Source of the DNA: Bryum argenteum
Lineage: Eukaryota; Streptophyta; Bryopsida; Bryales; Bryaceae
NCBI GenBank assembly: GCA_037043015.1
Contig: CM073321.1
Location: 8,266,001-8,330,000 of the forward strand
Direction: 5' to 3'
Length of the DNA: 64,000 bases
Shown here: in pieces, positions 37,026 through 49,111 of the stretch
Position numbering within the stretch: the first letter of the stretch is position 1
Layout: every line of letters starts with the position of its first letter
Translations under genes and position numbers: made by a program
Notes under the pieces: generated by a model
Databases searched by the model: none
The model's input: only the letters and a program-made list of their open reading frames with translations
Told to the model about the DNA's origin: nothing

Positions 37026-38070
37026 GCCTATAAAATCTATACAATGTATGATATTGACATTATTATTTACATTATCAACCACAAGTAGACGAGAAGGATA
37101 TCTTCATCTATGACAACGAGGATTTAAATTGTTAAGTGGCTCATCCATACATCTATCATGGGCAATACACATGAAGTGCAGGCTCGCAATTTTTATGATA
37201 CGTGCTAGGCTTTAAGCTCCAAGACAAGTACCTTGAGAGGTCTTGAATTATCTATCAACTCATATAAAGAAATTGGAATACTTGGATTTATTATAAATTA
37301 TTTTTTATTTATGATGCATGTATATTAATAGTCTTTAGTAATAAATAATAATAACATGCTAATAATAATTATCTATAACCATGCAATGGCAAAATTTAAC
37401 GTTCTAAATTTTGATTACACTATAAACAATTTCAATATTAATATTAAATAATATGTTGATATGTTATTATCAATTATATATACTTAAGTTAATGTATTAT
37501 ACTGACATTGTTATTAACATAATGTATATGAAGTAATTGTAGCAAATTACAAATGTTTTATATCTAAATTCTATGTAAAAACATATTGAGAATACATGGC
37601 ATTAGTATTATGTTGTGATTACTTCTTACTAGTATTATTCTATACTTGTAGTAGTCTTGAATCAAATTACATAAGTTTATTAGTTATTGATAGTGGTTTT
37701 AGATTTCGGAGTTCAAAGACATGTGGCATGTGTACCATAGCAGCGTAATTATGTGAAATCAGCAATACTTTTTCATTAATATTTCTTTACATGAGTATTA
37801 CGTATGGATTCAGGTGTACCGGATTTATTTTTCTACTTTTTTCGATCATTTAGTCTCACAGAATATTTTGTGTACGTTTAGTGTTGTTAATTAGATTTTC
37901 AAAGATTAGAATGTCGTTTCATTCACGTTTCTTAATCATCTTTTTCTTAGCAAGATTAGAATTCTTGACGCTTCAGAGGTGTAGAAAAAGTATGGATTGA
38001 CCCGCACCTCCACAAACCTCCTTAGTTGAGCTAAAGTGAACTAGCAATACTTGGAGTACTAATCCACTCA
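37026..38070. other. AT-rich stretch, no gene seen
   Basis: Strongly AT-rich DNA with no open frame of note and no clear repeat structure. Confidence 0.5.
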
Positions 38071-38074
38071 ATTT

Positions 38075-40795
38075 AGCTCGATTCGAGCTAAATTGTAATT
38101 GTATACTTTTAGCTGTTTCATTACTTGGTACTTGTTGAACTTCTATGGATTTTCGCTGGAGTCGAGCTAAAATGCAGTTCTCAAGTGATTTTGAGTACTA
38201 ACAACTACTACTCAATTGTGTAGAGATTTGTAACGGCTATAAGCAAGAGGTTCTCAATGATCCACGTTGTCAAGCATGAGAAGGAACTCTTGAAGAAGGG
38301 CGGAACAAAACTTTTGACCCTTACAAGTGAGGTCAAAATCATCACTGCTTTGGAAAATCTCTAGAACCCGTGGCAAGAGGTAATCACATGCGCCGCCCAA
38401 AGAGACCTCCTCAACCCGGAGTCAAAAAATAGGATTGAAGTTCAAGGACAGAGAGGGCTTTCTTCCGGACAAAGATACGACTTTTAATCGAGAGTTCTTC
38501 AAGTTCCTTGGCAACCTCTCCGAGACTGACCATGAGAAACTTTGAAGACATATTCTCAACTAGTCGGGACCATCAAGGCGCCTTCTCTACCAAAAGGTTG
38601 TTCTAGAGCAACCAAAGGCAATTCGGAAGGACTGCTACAAGGCGAAGGAATACATTGAACGGAGGAAGCGGAAAGCTATCGCCCAGCTCTACCTACACAA
38701 GATCGATCCGGAGCTAAGGATCTCAAAGGACGATGTACTTGACGTTTAGGAGTGGACTTTTTAAAAAAAAATCTACTACATTACAAAGGCGTCGATGCAC
38801 CCCTATTTGAGTGGGGTGTTCCGGGATGTTTACTACCGCAACCATTAGGCGACCATGCACGAGAATGGTCGTTGCGAGGATATCTCGCCATACGTGAAGG
38901 GGTTCTTCTGCAAATTTCTTGAAGTTCGACTGGGATTCCAACCGTTCAATGGGATCGTTAGTACTCGGCTGTACGACCGGAAGCCACCAATGAAACTTCA
39001 AGATTGGGGTGAAGATGCTGGGGATGTAGAAAGAAAAGGCCCTTTGCTTGGAATTATTGACTTCAGAATATAGACTCCAGAATTTGGTGGGAAGGCTAGA
39101 TTGACCTTTGAGAAATCGTTCTTCGAGCAGTTCATGAAATCTCTTCGGAGAACAATAACAACCTTCTCTCACGAGTCTTCATGTCTAGCTATTGCTATGT
39201 GGGGATGAAAAAGACTATGAAACTATTGAACACTTTGTAAGGACTAGTTCCTACTTCAAAGTACAATTTAACTCAATTCTTGTACTATCCACGTGTAAAC
39301 GAGCGTCTTGGAAGGTATTTGGCAAAGAACAAGCAAGCCATGGAACCCGTGCAACTTCTCTTCCTGATGCAGTCAACTGTGGTGGTTTGGAAAGAAATAT
39401 AACCAAGCTACTGGGCCCCACAATACATGCCCTACGAGAAGATGCAAAAATACAATGAGGTGGTGTACAACATGTTCCCGACCGAGTTAAGGATGGAGTT
39501 CTATATGGAGGTCATTGGTCTATTTTGCTGGCTCAAAGAATCAGAATTCCTTTTGTACATAGCCACAAAAGCCATTACTGCCAGCGTGGTAAGATTCAAG
39601 GCACTTTATCTTGACTCAAACTAAACTGTGCCGATTCTATTCTGCCAATGGCATTTATTTCTTGCTTTATCTGCTATTCTTGAGCATGTAGTTTAGCTCG
39701 ACTTGAGCTAAAATGCTTTGACTGACTTCTCGCCTTTGTCTACAGATGTTGTCGAGTTAAGCTTTTTTCATATCTGACGTCGATGATGTTGGTGACATAC
39801 ATAGCGCATGGCAAAGAGGTCAGACCCTTGATCCGAACGATTTTTCCATTAATGGATATCCGGTCGATATTACAAACTACTTAGTCGTCAGTAAAAACCT
39901 CTTCAAAGGGAAAGCCAAGGTGGATATCATCAATGATGAGAGGACGGAGGTCAAAGAAGGTGTGGCGGCAGAGGAAGACGATGATAAAAAAGTTGCGTTG
40001 AGTGTTGAGGAAGACAGAGATGAAGGTAGTGCGCTCAACGACGAATCGGTACGAGACTACGTCTCTCCTATCCGGACGCTCCAGCCTGACTTCAAAGACA
40101 ACTTGCAAGACAACAACAACATTCCTTGGGCTTCCTAGGAATCTTATAGCGCGTTTGGGCGTAGCAGGGGCCTTAGTACTCAAAAGTAGAAAGGCCAGGC
40201 AATCGCAAAGGAATCTCCGGAGTTGAGGTACTATGCTGAAGCAGTAGAGGTTTTTGCTCTGAGGAAGAAATTTGAGGAAGATCAGGAAGCGTGCGCAAAA
40301 CGGCGAAGATATCCGTAGGCGCGATGCTCAACGCGATGAAGAAGCAAGAAGGCAGGATGAGGTGGCGACATCAGGAGATGGTTGATATGTTTACCGCAGC
40401 CATGAGGGGCATGAATCCACCCAATCTTCCTTCTGCGTCTATGCCTTCTATATTTGAAGTGCCTAGTACTCAAAATGTAGATGCGGGTACTTCTCATGGA
40501 GATCATCGCTCAGCTGTCCACATTGCACCTTAAGCAGTAGCTAACGTTGAGTTGCTTGAGACAACACCGCTTCCGCCTAGGTTAATTCCGCAAAATATTG
40601 AGTGCAAGGCAGATGTGCAGGTGAAATCCCCAAGTCCCACTTCTACTTAGATATTATGTACAGTGTAAAGTAATTGAGTTGTAAATATCAGTAAAACACT
40701 ATTACAACGTGAATTCTTGATACAAACTTTGAAACATTTTTTTGTAATTAATACAGAGAATACCACATTTATTTTAGCTCGACTCGAGCTTAATA
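38075..40795 (+). pseudogene. Unidentified coding relic, probably transposon-derived
   Basis: Protein-like stretches run along the plus strand: KHEKELLKKGGTKLLTLTSE near 38275, CAAQRDLLNPESKNRIEVQ near 38390, YKAKEYIERRKRKAIAQLY near 38640, MHENGRCEDISPYVKGFFC at 38855, and a Lys/Glu-rich then Met/Pro-rich tail at 39920-40530. The reading frame is broken repeatedly. The palindrome AGCTCGAxTCGAGCT or a half-site of it occurs at four places in or near the relic. I do not recognise the family. The length and composition suit a Gag-like or accessory protein of a large element, but no polymerase or transposase core was found. Confidence 0.4.
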
Positions 40796-41833
40796 ACCAA
40801 TCATCCAAATAGCCTCATGTTCCATTTATACTCCTTCAACACGTAATTTGTTATAATGGGAATATATAATGATTTTGGTAATAAGGGAGACTTCCATTTA
40901 GATCAATTCTCACCTGATTATTTACCAAATCATTAAGTTATTACTGATAATGCTGAATTTTCTCAATGTAAAAGACAATAAGAGAAGGTATATCAAAATG
41001 CAAGGTAAGAAATATGTTTCTCCAAGAGAAAATTTTATTGATATAAAAGCACAAATACAATTTATCGGTGTAATTGTAGACCTCCATCAGATAGGCATTA
41101 AATTATCTACGAGCGTTTCTATGGCATGAGCGTAGAGCGTAGAGCGTAGAGCGTACAATTTCAGATTTTTGAGCACTCAAAATTTATTTTTACAAAATAA
41201 ATTTCTAAAAATAAAATTTTTTATAATTAAAAAGGGTATATTCTATAAATTATTCGAATATTCCTGCCTGATGACCGTGGAATTTAGCACCCATAACCGT
41301 GCAAAGTGGGCTTCAGATTAGGAAAAAGTTGATTTGTGACCAAGTTTTATTCGCTAAAAATCCAGGCGTTTTCTTGACCTCTAGAGCCAAAAACTGCCAT
41401 TTTTCACCTTCTTTGGGAAATGGAGAAATGGAGAAACTATTTTTTTTGGTTTTAGACTTTGAACCGTAAGATCTTGCACCTAACTTGTATACAAAGGAGT
41501 GGTAAAGATTTCACTGCACGTTTTAAACTTAAAACCTAAAATTTCTAGATGAAGGTTATAAAATTAAAATTTGGCTTTACAAATTTTACTACATACACAT
41601 TACAGTATGGGGAGCATCCAGTAAAAATCTTAGGCAATAATATCAATTTAATTCCTTAAAATGAGCTGCCCGAAATCTCAGAAAACCGAATCGGTTTTCC
41701 TGGATTTTTAGGGATTAAAGTGTATAGAAGACTTCATTGAAGAGGATTAAAGGGCCACATGTTTTCGGAAGGACCAAAAATGAAGGTTTATGACAAGGAA
41801 TTAAGAAATTAAACGTAGCTACAAATTTTTATA

Positions 41834-41895
<62 letters not shown>

Positions 41896-42270
41896 TATAA
41901 CTATATATATAAATGTATTCACTAAATTGTGAATTTACATAGAGTTGCGTATTTCATACTCATGAATGTAGAAGTACGTATGTAGAAGACTAATAAGGAC
42001 AAGTAATGACTCTAAACTAAGCATGGGCTAAGATTCCACTCTCAAGAATGCTTTTCACCTCATTGAAACTGAGGGTAGGTGCATGCATGAAGAGGTCATG
42101 GTCGGCCTCTAGTTTGCAGACTTGTACATAGACATAGTAAAGATGCTTACAAGGTCGGAATGGTTGCCCACGTCTACCGAACTTAGACATTGTCTCCTTG
42201 AACGCCGGGCAATTGCAATCCGGGAGGGCACTAATAGTGAGATCATAAATTGACTCCGTCGGAGCTGGTT
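40796..42270. other. AT-rich stretch with simple repeats
   Basis: No gene is seen. It contains a 9-bp tandem repeat of GCGTAGAGC at 41129-41154 (about three copies) and an (AT)n microsatellite at 41830-41893. Confidence 0.6.
41830..41893. repeat. (AT)n microsatellite
   Basis: About 30 AT dinucleotides, interrupted once near the left end. Confidence 0.95.
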
Positions 42271-42274
42271 TGGA

Positions 42275-45200
42275 CTACAAATTGACGATGCATCCAAAAC
42301 CCGGTTGAGGTATCATTGTTACCTTCAGAATAGTTGCATTCATGGCTCTAGCAGAATCAATGTTCTGCATGTGTTTGGAACTCGCAGAAGTGATGCTGCG
42401 GCGTACGGTCTTGGACTTCCTTGTTTTTGGATAAATGTCTGCATTATCCGGTATTCGAACCTGTGACAGATCTTGTGGCAGGGCTGAACTGTTGAACGTG
42501 CGGCTCACAGGAAGGCTTTGCTTTTGGGGAAGTTGAAATCCCGCATTCTCCAACGCCTCAATCTCGGAACGTGTGAGATTCGTTCCTATCTTCACAGGCC
42601 AAACCGAAGGGATGGGTGGTCGGTCCACGTAATCTGAGAATGGCTCTATCCATCGGCGACGATGCCCTTTCACACACCTCTCAATATCATCAACACAGAA
42701 AAAAAACTGTTCGACCACCTTCTGGTTACCTTTATGAGCCGGGGTATAAAGTCCTGTGTATGTAGGAGCTGGGGTGCTCTTCTCATTCTGGACAATTCGG
42801 GATGTGCACTTCTTCCGAGTGACAGCCATCTGCGCCCAACAAGACTTTGCAGAAACCTTATTAGGTCGGGCAATGTGCCACACCTTCTCGTTTACACGAG
42901 TCTCTTCCACGGCTGTCACGCGTTGAAAATCTATGCCAGTCGGGGCAAGAGGATGTGCTGAGCATTCCTCCACCTCCACTTCCTCCTGGATGGTGCTCAA
43001 ATCTTGGGCACGAGAACGTGTCACCCTACGGCCCATACGAGGTCGTGAAAAATTCACGGTGTCTGGCCTATGAGTTTCTTCTTCGGCGCCAAGGGGGACA
43101 TCTGCTTTTCGTTTTCTTGACCCAAATACCTCCGCTCCTTCAAAGTGTGCGTCACGTGTACAGAAATTTGGGGCTCCAGGCATCTTCAAGATGGCATCGT
43201 TCAGGGGCGTAGGATCCCCGGTTCGTTGAGCTCTACGTTGGATTGTCAGAAGTTCAGTTCGAAGACGAAGTTCTTCTCTTGTGGGTCCAAAGCCTCCCTC
43301 ACCACCTTCTAGGTATTCATAATAGACAACCAATTGAAGGAATGCTCGAACGTAATTGTCAACGGTTGCAACGTACAGATCAACACCTCTTTTACCAGAT
43401 GCTTGCATCCATTTGTTGTGAACGGTCTCAGCGAGATTGCAAGAGGGCATTTCTGCTAATTCCTCTAGAGAATATTTCTTCTCCTGCAGAAAGTCGAGAT
43501 ACTTAGTACTGTTCCAAAACAGAATTGCTCAAAGAGTACCCATGGTGGGATAGCCCAAGAAAATAGAATATATTAAAAGGATGATTGAAAGTTTACCAGT
43601 TCTATGAATCCACCCCATTGCCTGTAACGAAAATGCCAAAACGCAAGCCAAAGGTTCAAATGGTAGAGGCACTTGAGGTGGCGCTACGAGATGTCCACCA
43701 TGCCTTGATTGCGAGGTAACGAGTTTAAACCTGGCTGCAGAGCTTGCATCTTTGTCTTTGCTTACACAATTTCTTGTGTTGATCTTGCACCGTGCGATGA
43801 TGTTTTTTGTGTTTTCTCAAGGGATTGCACCCAATGGAAATAACACGTCCGCTCTTGGCCTTCGATGGATATCTTTGGATCACCGAATCGTATATATGAT
43901 ACGCATAGCGTTCCAATTCGCTTGAGCATTGTCTCGCCATGAAACCTTTGAATCAAGGGCTTGTGTATTCCATGTCTAGCCATGACAGATTGAGATTCCT
44001 CCAGAACACAATTTGAGCATCTGCGGCCTCTGACATGAAATCACAGCAAGCAATGGTGAGTACGCGTTGGTAATTAGTGTCGTACACGTGGCATGCCATG
44101 GGGTCCAGTGGGTAACTCGTTTGACGTGGTCGAACATCATCCACGCGTGTTCGAGGTCACCGCTAGGTTGCATTCGGCGGACAAGGTCAACACCACTGCC
44201 AGGTCCAACCTCGGACATCTTGAAGATGAAAACCTTGTCAGAATCGTCACCTTGGCCAGGAAACATGTTGCGTTGCACGTAGGCCCAGTTGCTAAGCCCT
44301 CTTAGCTTAGTGATACCGTCTTGAACGCCATATCTGCGTAGATACTTGAAAGTGTAGACACGATTCTTTAAACTAGGGGAGTTGAGCTCCTTGCAGCATT
44401 CAAAGATAGGCTTCAGCTCTTCCAGAGTAAGCACGTTGGGAGGGTCATCTTCTTCGCGAAGCAAGACGTTACCTAAGACATCCTTGCTAGTTTCCAAGAC
44501 AATCTTAGAAAGGGTAGCTTGCGGATTGCGGTCCACATGTTGTTCTATCAAGTCCTCTATTATCTTCCATGTGCCCCTATGGGCTCCTACTTTGACAGGA
44601 TGTTTATGATTGCCTACATGGACGCAAGCACGCTCTTGGGTATCGTGTCCGAAGACATAGAAGATTTTTGCATCACAAGAGGCCACACAGATAGGAGGTT
44701 CTTTGCAGATCTTACAGACTATAGTTGAAGTAGAAGGTGGAACATCTCCAACAGGGAAAGCATCTTTGAAGGAGCCTTCGAACTCGACCTCGTTCACTCC
44801 TGCCACGCGTTCACGCCTCTGTAGAAATCCACAGTTTGGATTGTGGCATTGAAGATGACCTACACAGTTCGACGACCGGAATGACAACCCCAGCGTATTA
44901 CTGATGTTAGTAGTCACAGTCTTTGTCCACATATGACCATCATAACGTTTGTCCATACCTTCGATAGATTTTGCATTCTTTTGGAGGGCAGACGGAGGAG
45001 TGGGAGGTAAAATGAAGACAACATCCCCATTGAACGAAGGGGGCAGGAAATCAACATCCTCGGTACGGATGAAATCGAAATTCAGCTTTTTAAGAGCTGA
45101 CTTGCTTCCAGGCATACTACCTAGTCTACGGAGGGAGAGAAGTATGTTTTTTTCTTTTGTAGATTGTGAAGGCAAAAATGAATGAGTAGTCCTACGTGAA

Positions 45201-45695
45201 TCTTGAGAAGAAGAGGGAGTTGGACGATTAATTCTATGGCGGATAGGTGGAAGAAAAGGTCTCCCCTCGTCATTGAGGTATCTGTCAAGTCAATGGTGAC
45301 ACGTTGATCCGGTTCGATCTTGACTCGATAGCAGCAAGGGGGTTGATCTGCACAAAAGGAAAGAACTACGAGGGGTGAGAAGGATCGTAGAAGCGTTCAT
45401 CGCGGACTCCGACAAGCCATAAACGCGATACCTTCCAGGTTTCAATTTCCGGATCCGAGTATTATTGTCTAACGTTTGGTGGACGTAGAGGAGTAGAGGA
45501 CATTCGACTATCCGGATCAAGAACATCTGTTTCTAACCACAAGCTATCAAAGATCAAAACCATAACGAATCGAGCCACCGGGAGTGACATCCGCGTTCCA
45601 CCAGGGCCGGGAGGGATACATATAGGGATGATAGATCCAGGAGACACAAATTCTATGACATCGGCGCGAAAAGCTTGAGGAGCAGAGGAAGCCAT
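42275..45695 (-). pseudogene. Mutator-like transposase with WRKY/GCM-type zinc cluster
   Basis: Read right to left on the minus strand. An N-terminal region starts at an ATG near 45695 (MASSAPQAFRADVIEFVSPG) and continues at 45290-45526. A 399-codon frame follows at 43976-45175, with a zinc cluster in which CHNPNC is followed by a second CKIC pair and then HVGNHKHPV, the C...C...HxH arrangement of WRKY-GCM1 fingers linked to MULEs. The transposase core follows: CHVYDTNYQRVLTIACCDF at 43990-44110, then ERTCYFHWVQSLEK at 43800-43880, and LAFWHFRYRQWGGF near 43610. The last 391-codon frame, 42275-43450, holds the C-terminal phrase SCNLAETVHNKWMQASG and a basic KRKADV signal. Frame changes near 44100 and 45480 imply a recently inactivated copy. 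Long intact stretches argue for modest age. No inverted repeats found. Confidence 0.75.
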
Positions 45696-46273
45696 GGACA
45701 CGAATACTAAGAATGATATGCGAGTATGAATTTGCGAAAGAGAGAAGTAGATAGTAGAATTTCAGGGCATATATGTGTGGAAGTTGTAGATTAAGTCCAA
45801 GGTTTATGAGAGACACGTACAAGATGCTTTGTGAGCAGTTGTTTGTTTTTTTATTGGAAATAGGGGTGATTTGATTGGATTGCAATTTTACGTTTGTGGT
45901 AGTGGTAGTAGTAGTAGAGAATAGGAGCTAAATATACTCTGTCGTATTAAATGAAATAGTGAAGGAAATGAAAAGTTACGGCGGCCGTCATTGTCAAGTA
46001 GAATGCCTAAATGTAGTGAGTAATTCAAATTAGATTGGTAAAGCATGTCAGGAGCCTGATGGTAGGATTTTGTCAGAAGTCTAAATCTGCAACGCGCGTT
46101 TTTTGAGTTAACGCGGGATAAGAATCCTAGAGTTGGGCGAGGAGGAGATTGAGATAAAAGGCATTGAAATGGGAGGGTTAGGTCTCTCGTTTTCCAAACT
46201 TAGATTTTGTGTAGTCTCTACTTTCTTGAAATAGTATTGCGACTTTGTGATTAGAATTTATTGAGGCTCGTTA

Positions 46274-47083
46274 TGGAGGCTGCGAGTGGCGAAAGCAATG
46301 AGAGGAAAAAAAGAGGGAGGGGAAGAAGAAAAAGAGAGGTGGCATAAAATTCAGTGGGACTAAGGCAATCGAGACGAAGCGCAATGCGAAAGAGGGATGC
46401 GTCGGGTTCTTGCGATGAGGATCGAGTAGGAGATGAAGTGGATATGAGCGTTGATGAGTTTTTGCCAGGAAGGTTTAGACATGTGAAGATGCGGTCGTTG
46501 AAACCGGATGTTGTTGTCGAGAGCGGAGAGGGTGAAGACATCGAAGGCAGTGTGAGCGAAAATGATGTGAACGAAGATGGAGACGGTGTAAGGCGTTCGT
46601 TATCGAGAAGTGAGTCGTTGGGATCGGCGTGATAGTGAAGATGATGGGATAGAGAAACCTGGTAAGATCCAAACCCGAACTACTCTATTAGTAGTTTTGA
46701 CCAAAAGTTTTTGCCTTACTTGTCTCGATGTGTTTGTCTTTGTTGAATAAAATTGAGGCGGTAGATGGTGATATTTCTCGAAGCGTGAGATCGCGCAAAA
46801 GGATCTGGAAGTGAGGACGGGCATGGACAATGACGACAAACAACAAGAAGAGGGCGGAGTGCATCAAGAGAGTGTGAAGAAAGCAAGAGAGGTTGGTGTC
46901 ACATCACTCATTCCGAATCACTTGGACGAGATAGATTTTAGTGTTCGTACCGAGTTCATGATATATGTACATCCAAACGGGTATGTGCAAGACTGGCTGA
47001 TAGAGAACCCTGCAATCCCATGGGGAAACCCTGACAGTGACAATGAGGTTGAAAATGGAAACAAACCTACTATAGAGCGATAG
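46274..47083 (+). CDS. Hypothetical acidic protein, broken or spliced
   Basis: An ATG at 46274 opens MEAASGESNERKKRGRGRRKR, a basic nuclear-signal-like start, but a stop follows after about 24 codons. The same frame reopens with an acidic Ser/Asp/Glu-rich stretch (46354-46632). A second frame, 46811-47083, ends in an acidic tail after VHPNGYVQDWLIENPAIPWG. GT and AG sites exist that could join these parts, but I could not establish one consistent model. It lies head to head with the minus-strand MULE, whose start is near 45695. It may be a host gene or a captured fragment. Confidence 0.3.
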
Positions 47084-47494
47084 AATGTATCCAATCCATG
47101 CCTGCGATTATATTTGAAATATATATTCGGTGCCATATATTGACCGTAAGATTTCGGAATGAAATCTCTTTTCAATCACATTTCGTTACATTGACAGTAG
47201 GATGTTTTCAATATGCAATGTAATAACATAGACCGTTTGCGCGGAAGCAAACACTGACTTTCAAAACAATCAAAAAAATACGAATTGTTTTTCTACCCGC
47301 CTTGTCCAAGTATAGAACATAAGCTTCTAATTCTCACAAGGCTACTACGAGTAATGGTTCCCTACCCGCCCATGGGCAATGGATCTCACCCGACCAAGCC
47401 ACTCTGAACCCACTAGCTAACGTCGTCGCACCAGTACAGGAGCCACCTGCAACGAAGTATGGGGCCCAATCGCCATCACATTACCCACTTTCCG

Positions 47495-47710
47495 AATACA
47501 TCCCTGCAATTCATCCATGCAGGTCATCCCTGCTTTGTTTGCCGTAGGGCACCGAAAAGATGCTTTTTCCCCTGATGCTGGTACATCCCTGCAAGTCATC
47601 CGATAAGGTCATCCCTGCAAGTCATCAGATAAGGTAATCCCTGCAAGTCATCCATGTAGGTCATCCCTGCAAGTCATCGATGCAGGTCATCCCTTCCTTG
47701 CTTGCCGTAG
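47495..47710. repeat. 26-bp tandem repeat (CATCCCTGCAAGTCATC unit)
   Basis: Four near-identical 26-bp units CATCCCTGCAAGTCATC plus nine variable bases stand at 47584-47690. Two further related units lie at 47497-47535. The phrase TTTGCCGTAGGGCACC or TTGCCGTAGGGCACC ends the block on both sides (near 47540 and 47704), so a larger repeat of about 165 bp may enclose the array. Confidence 0.8.
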
Positions 47711-47757
47711 GGCACCCACAGAACCTTCGAGTGCCTGCCGGAGAGCTTGTTCACCTT

Positions 47758-48000
47758 GTCTCGGTCTCATGATTACAGTTGATTGCTCTTGGCTTTTACA
47801 AGAGATGTCTGCTCCAAGAAGTGATCGTGTGACAAGGATGGAGGATGCAGAGGAGCTCGTGGACGTTGGAATCGAATATGTAAGCACGGACTGAAGCTCG
47901 AGTTTCTTTCCTGTGGGGTGCAAGTTAGGGTTGCTCACACCAAGTTCGAAGAATGGGGAAGAGAGAAACGTTTCAAGTCGCTCAGGAGATCAATAATTTG
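47758..48000 (+). CDS. Exon-like segments of an unidentified plus-strand gene
   Basis: Two short coding-like stretches end in good donor sites. The first (about 47767-47879) reads through SAPRSDRVTRMEDAEELVD and is followed by GTAAGC. The second (47954-48000) begins ATGGGGAAGAGAG, reads MGKRETFQVAQEINN and is followed by GTAAGT. Neither shows a known domain. They may belong with the exon-like segments at 49.1-51.3 kb. Confidence 0.25.
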
Positions 48001-48095
48001 TAAGTTCCTTTGCACTTCTCCCTTGTGTCGATTACTAGGGTTTGAGATGATTAAAATGTCTAGACTTGTTGAGAGGAGCTGATCGATGGAGTGAG

Positions 48096-48146
48096 GAATT
48101 CGGGGAGAGGGCTGCGCCAGCGCAGGCACCCTCCCCCGCTCGGTGC
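48096..48146. repeat. Hairpin-forming dispersed repeat, copy 1
   Basis: The copy reads GAATTCGGGGAGAGGGCTGC and continues GCCAGCGCAGGCACCCTCCCC. GGGGAG pairs with CTCCCC and TGCGC with GCGCA around a two-base loop, giving an imperfect hairpin of about 37 nt. It is preceded by GATGGAGTGAG, which also precedes copy 4 in similar form. Confidence 0.8.
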
Positions 48147-48299
48147 CCCCCAAATGCCGAACTCGCATCTGCCACTGCTGTTCTCGTTGTTTGTACTGTG
48201 ACACGGCACCGGAGTTGAAGCCATCGCACTGTCCTCTTCCGCGGGGTGCACCGCCCCCTCCACCACCAGCTGTACGCACCGCGTTGATCACTAACTTCG

Positions 48300-48845
48300 G
48301 AGATGGAGTACCTGAGTTTCATGGAGACCCTGCCCTGCGTCATCGCAGTCTACCCCGACAGAATCCGCCAGGCCAACACCACGCACACCCCGGAGTTTCT
48401 TGGTCTCTTCGACGAGGATTCCGAATTGTGGCGTGAGAGCAAGAACTGCGAAAACGTCATCATCGGCGTCGTGGATACCAGGATCTGGCCCGAGCGGTTG
48501 AGCTTCAGCGACCGCTTGTTGGGACCCGTTCCCGCCTACATACTGAAGTGATTCGAGGCGGAACATGGCCCCATCAACGACACCGTGACGGATCTCCGCT
48601 CTCCCCGCGACATCGATGACCACGGTACACATTGGGCCTCTACAGCTGTCGGACGATGGGCGTATCGAGCCAGTGCCTTGGGACAAGCCAAAGGCACGGC
48701 GAGGGGCATGGCGCCTTGAGCATGAATTGTAGTTACAAGGTGTTGTGGACAAACGAGGATGCGTCTGGTGCTGGCGCTGATTCGGACATCATCCAAGCTT
48801 TCGAACGAGCTGTGGAGGATGGCGTGGATATTCTCTCAGTATCTA
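48300..48845 (+). pseudogene. Subtilisin-like serine protease (subtilase, S8), truncated
   Basis: Plant subtilases are secreted serine proteases with a D-H-S triad. Here the end of the inhibitor prodomain (LPCVIAVYPDRIRQANTTHT) leads into the catalytic Asp region (NVIIGVVDTRIWPE; relatives have DTGIWPE) and the catalytic His region ([15 protein letters not shown]). Then, in another frame, comes YKVLWTNEDASGAGADSDII followed by DGVDILSVS. Between LLGPVPA and HGPINDT the usual segment with the Cys pair is missing and a TGA at 48551 interrupts. A second TGA follows RGMAP near 48717 with a frame change. The substrate-binding Asn and catalytic Ser regions were not found. A dead host-gene fragment. 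Confidence 0.8.
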
Positions 48846-49111
48846 CTTGTAAGTATTTGTGTCCTCAGTGTTTCAGCTTGAGAGCTGTGTATGATGAAAC
48901 TGGTGAGCAAGGTCTCAAGGGCCTCGGCAGCACTAATGGAGGAAGAGCCGCTTCGGAAGTGTGGGAAACGTGGGCTGAGTTCAAGCCCTTCAAGAGGAAG
49001 TTAGTTTTAAGACCTTTCTATCTTAATCCTACCTTTGAAACAGTTTCGTCGCACTCTTGGAGTTTTACCTGTCTATCTGCGCTCTCATATTCATTCATGG
49101 TGGCAATGACA

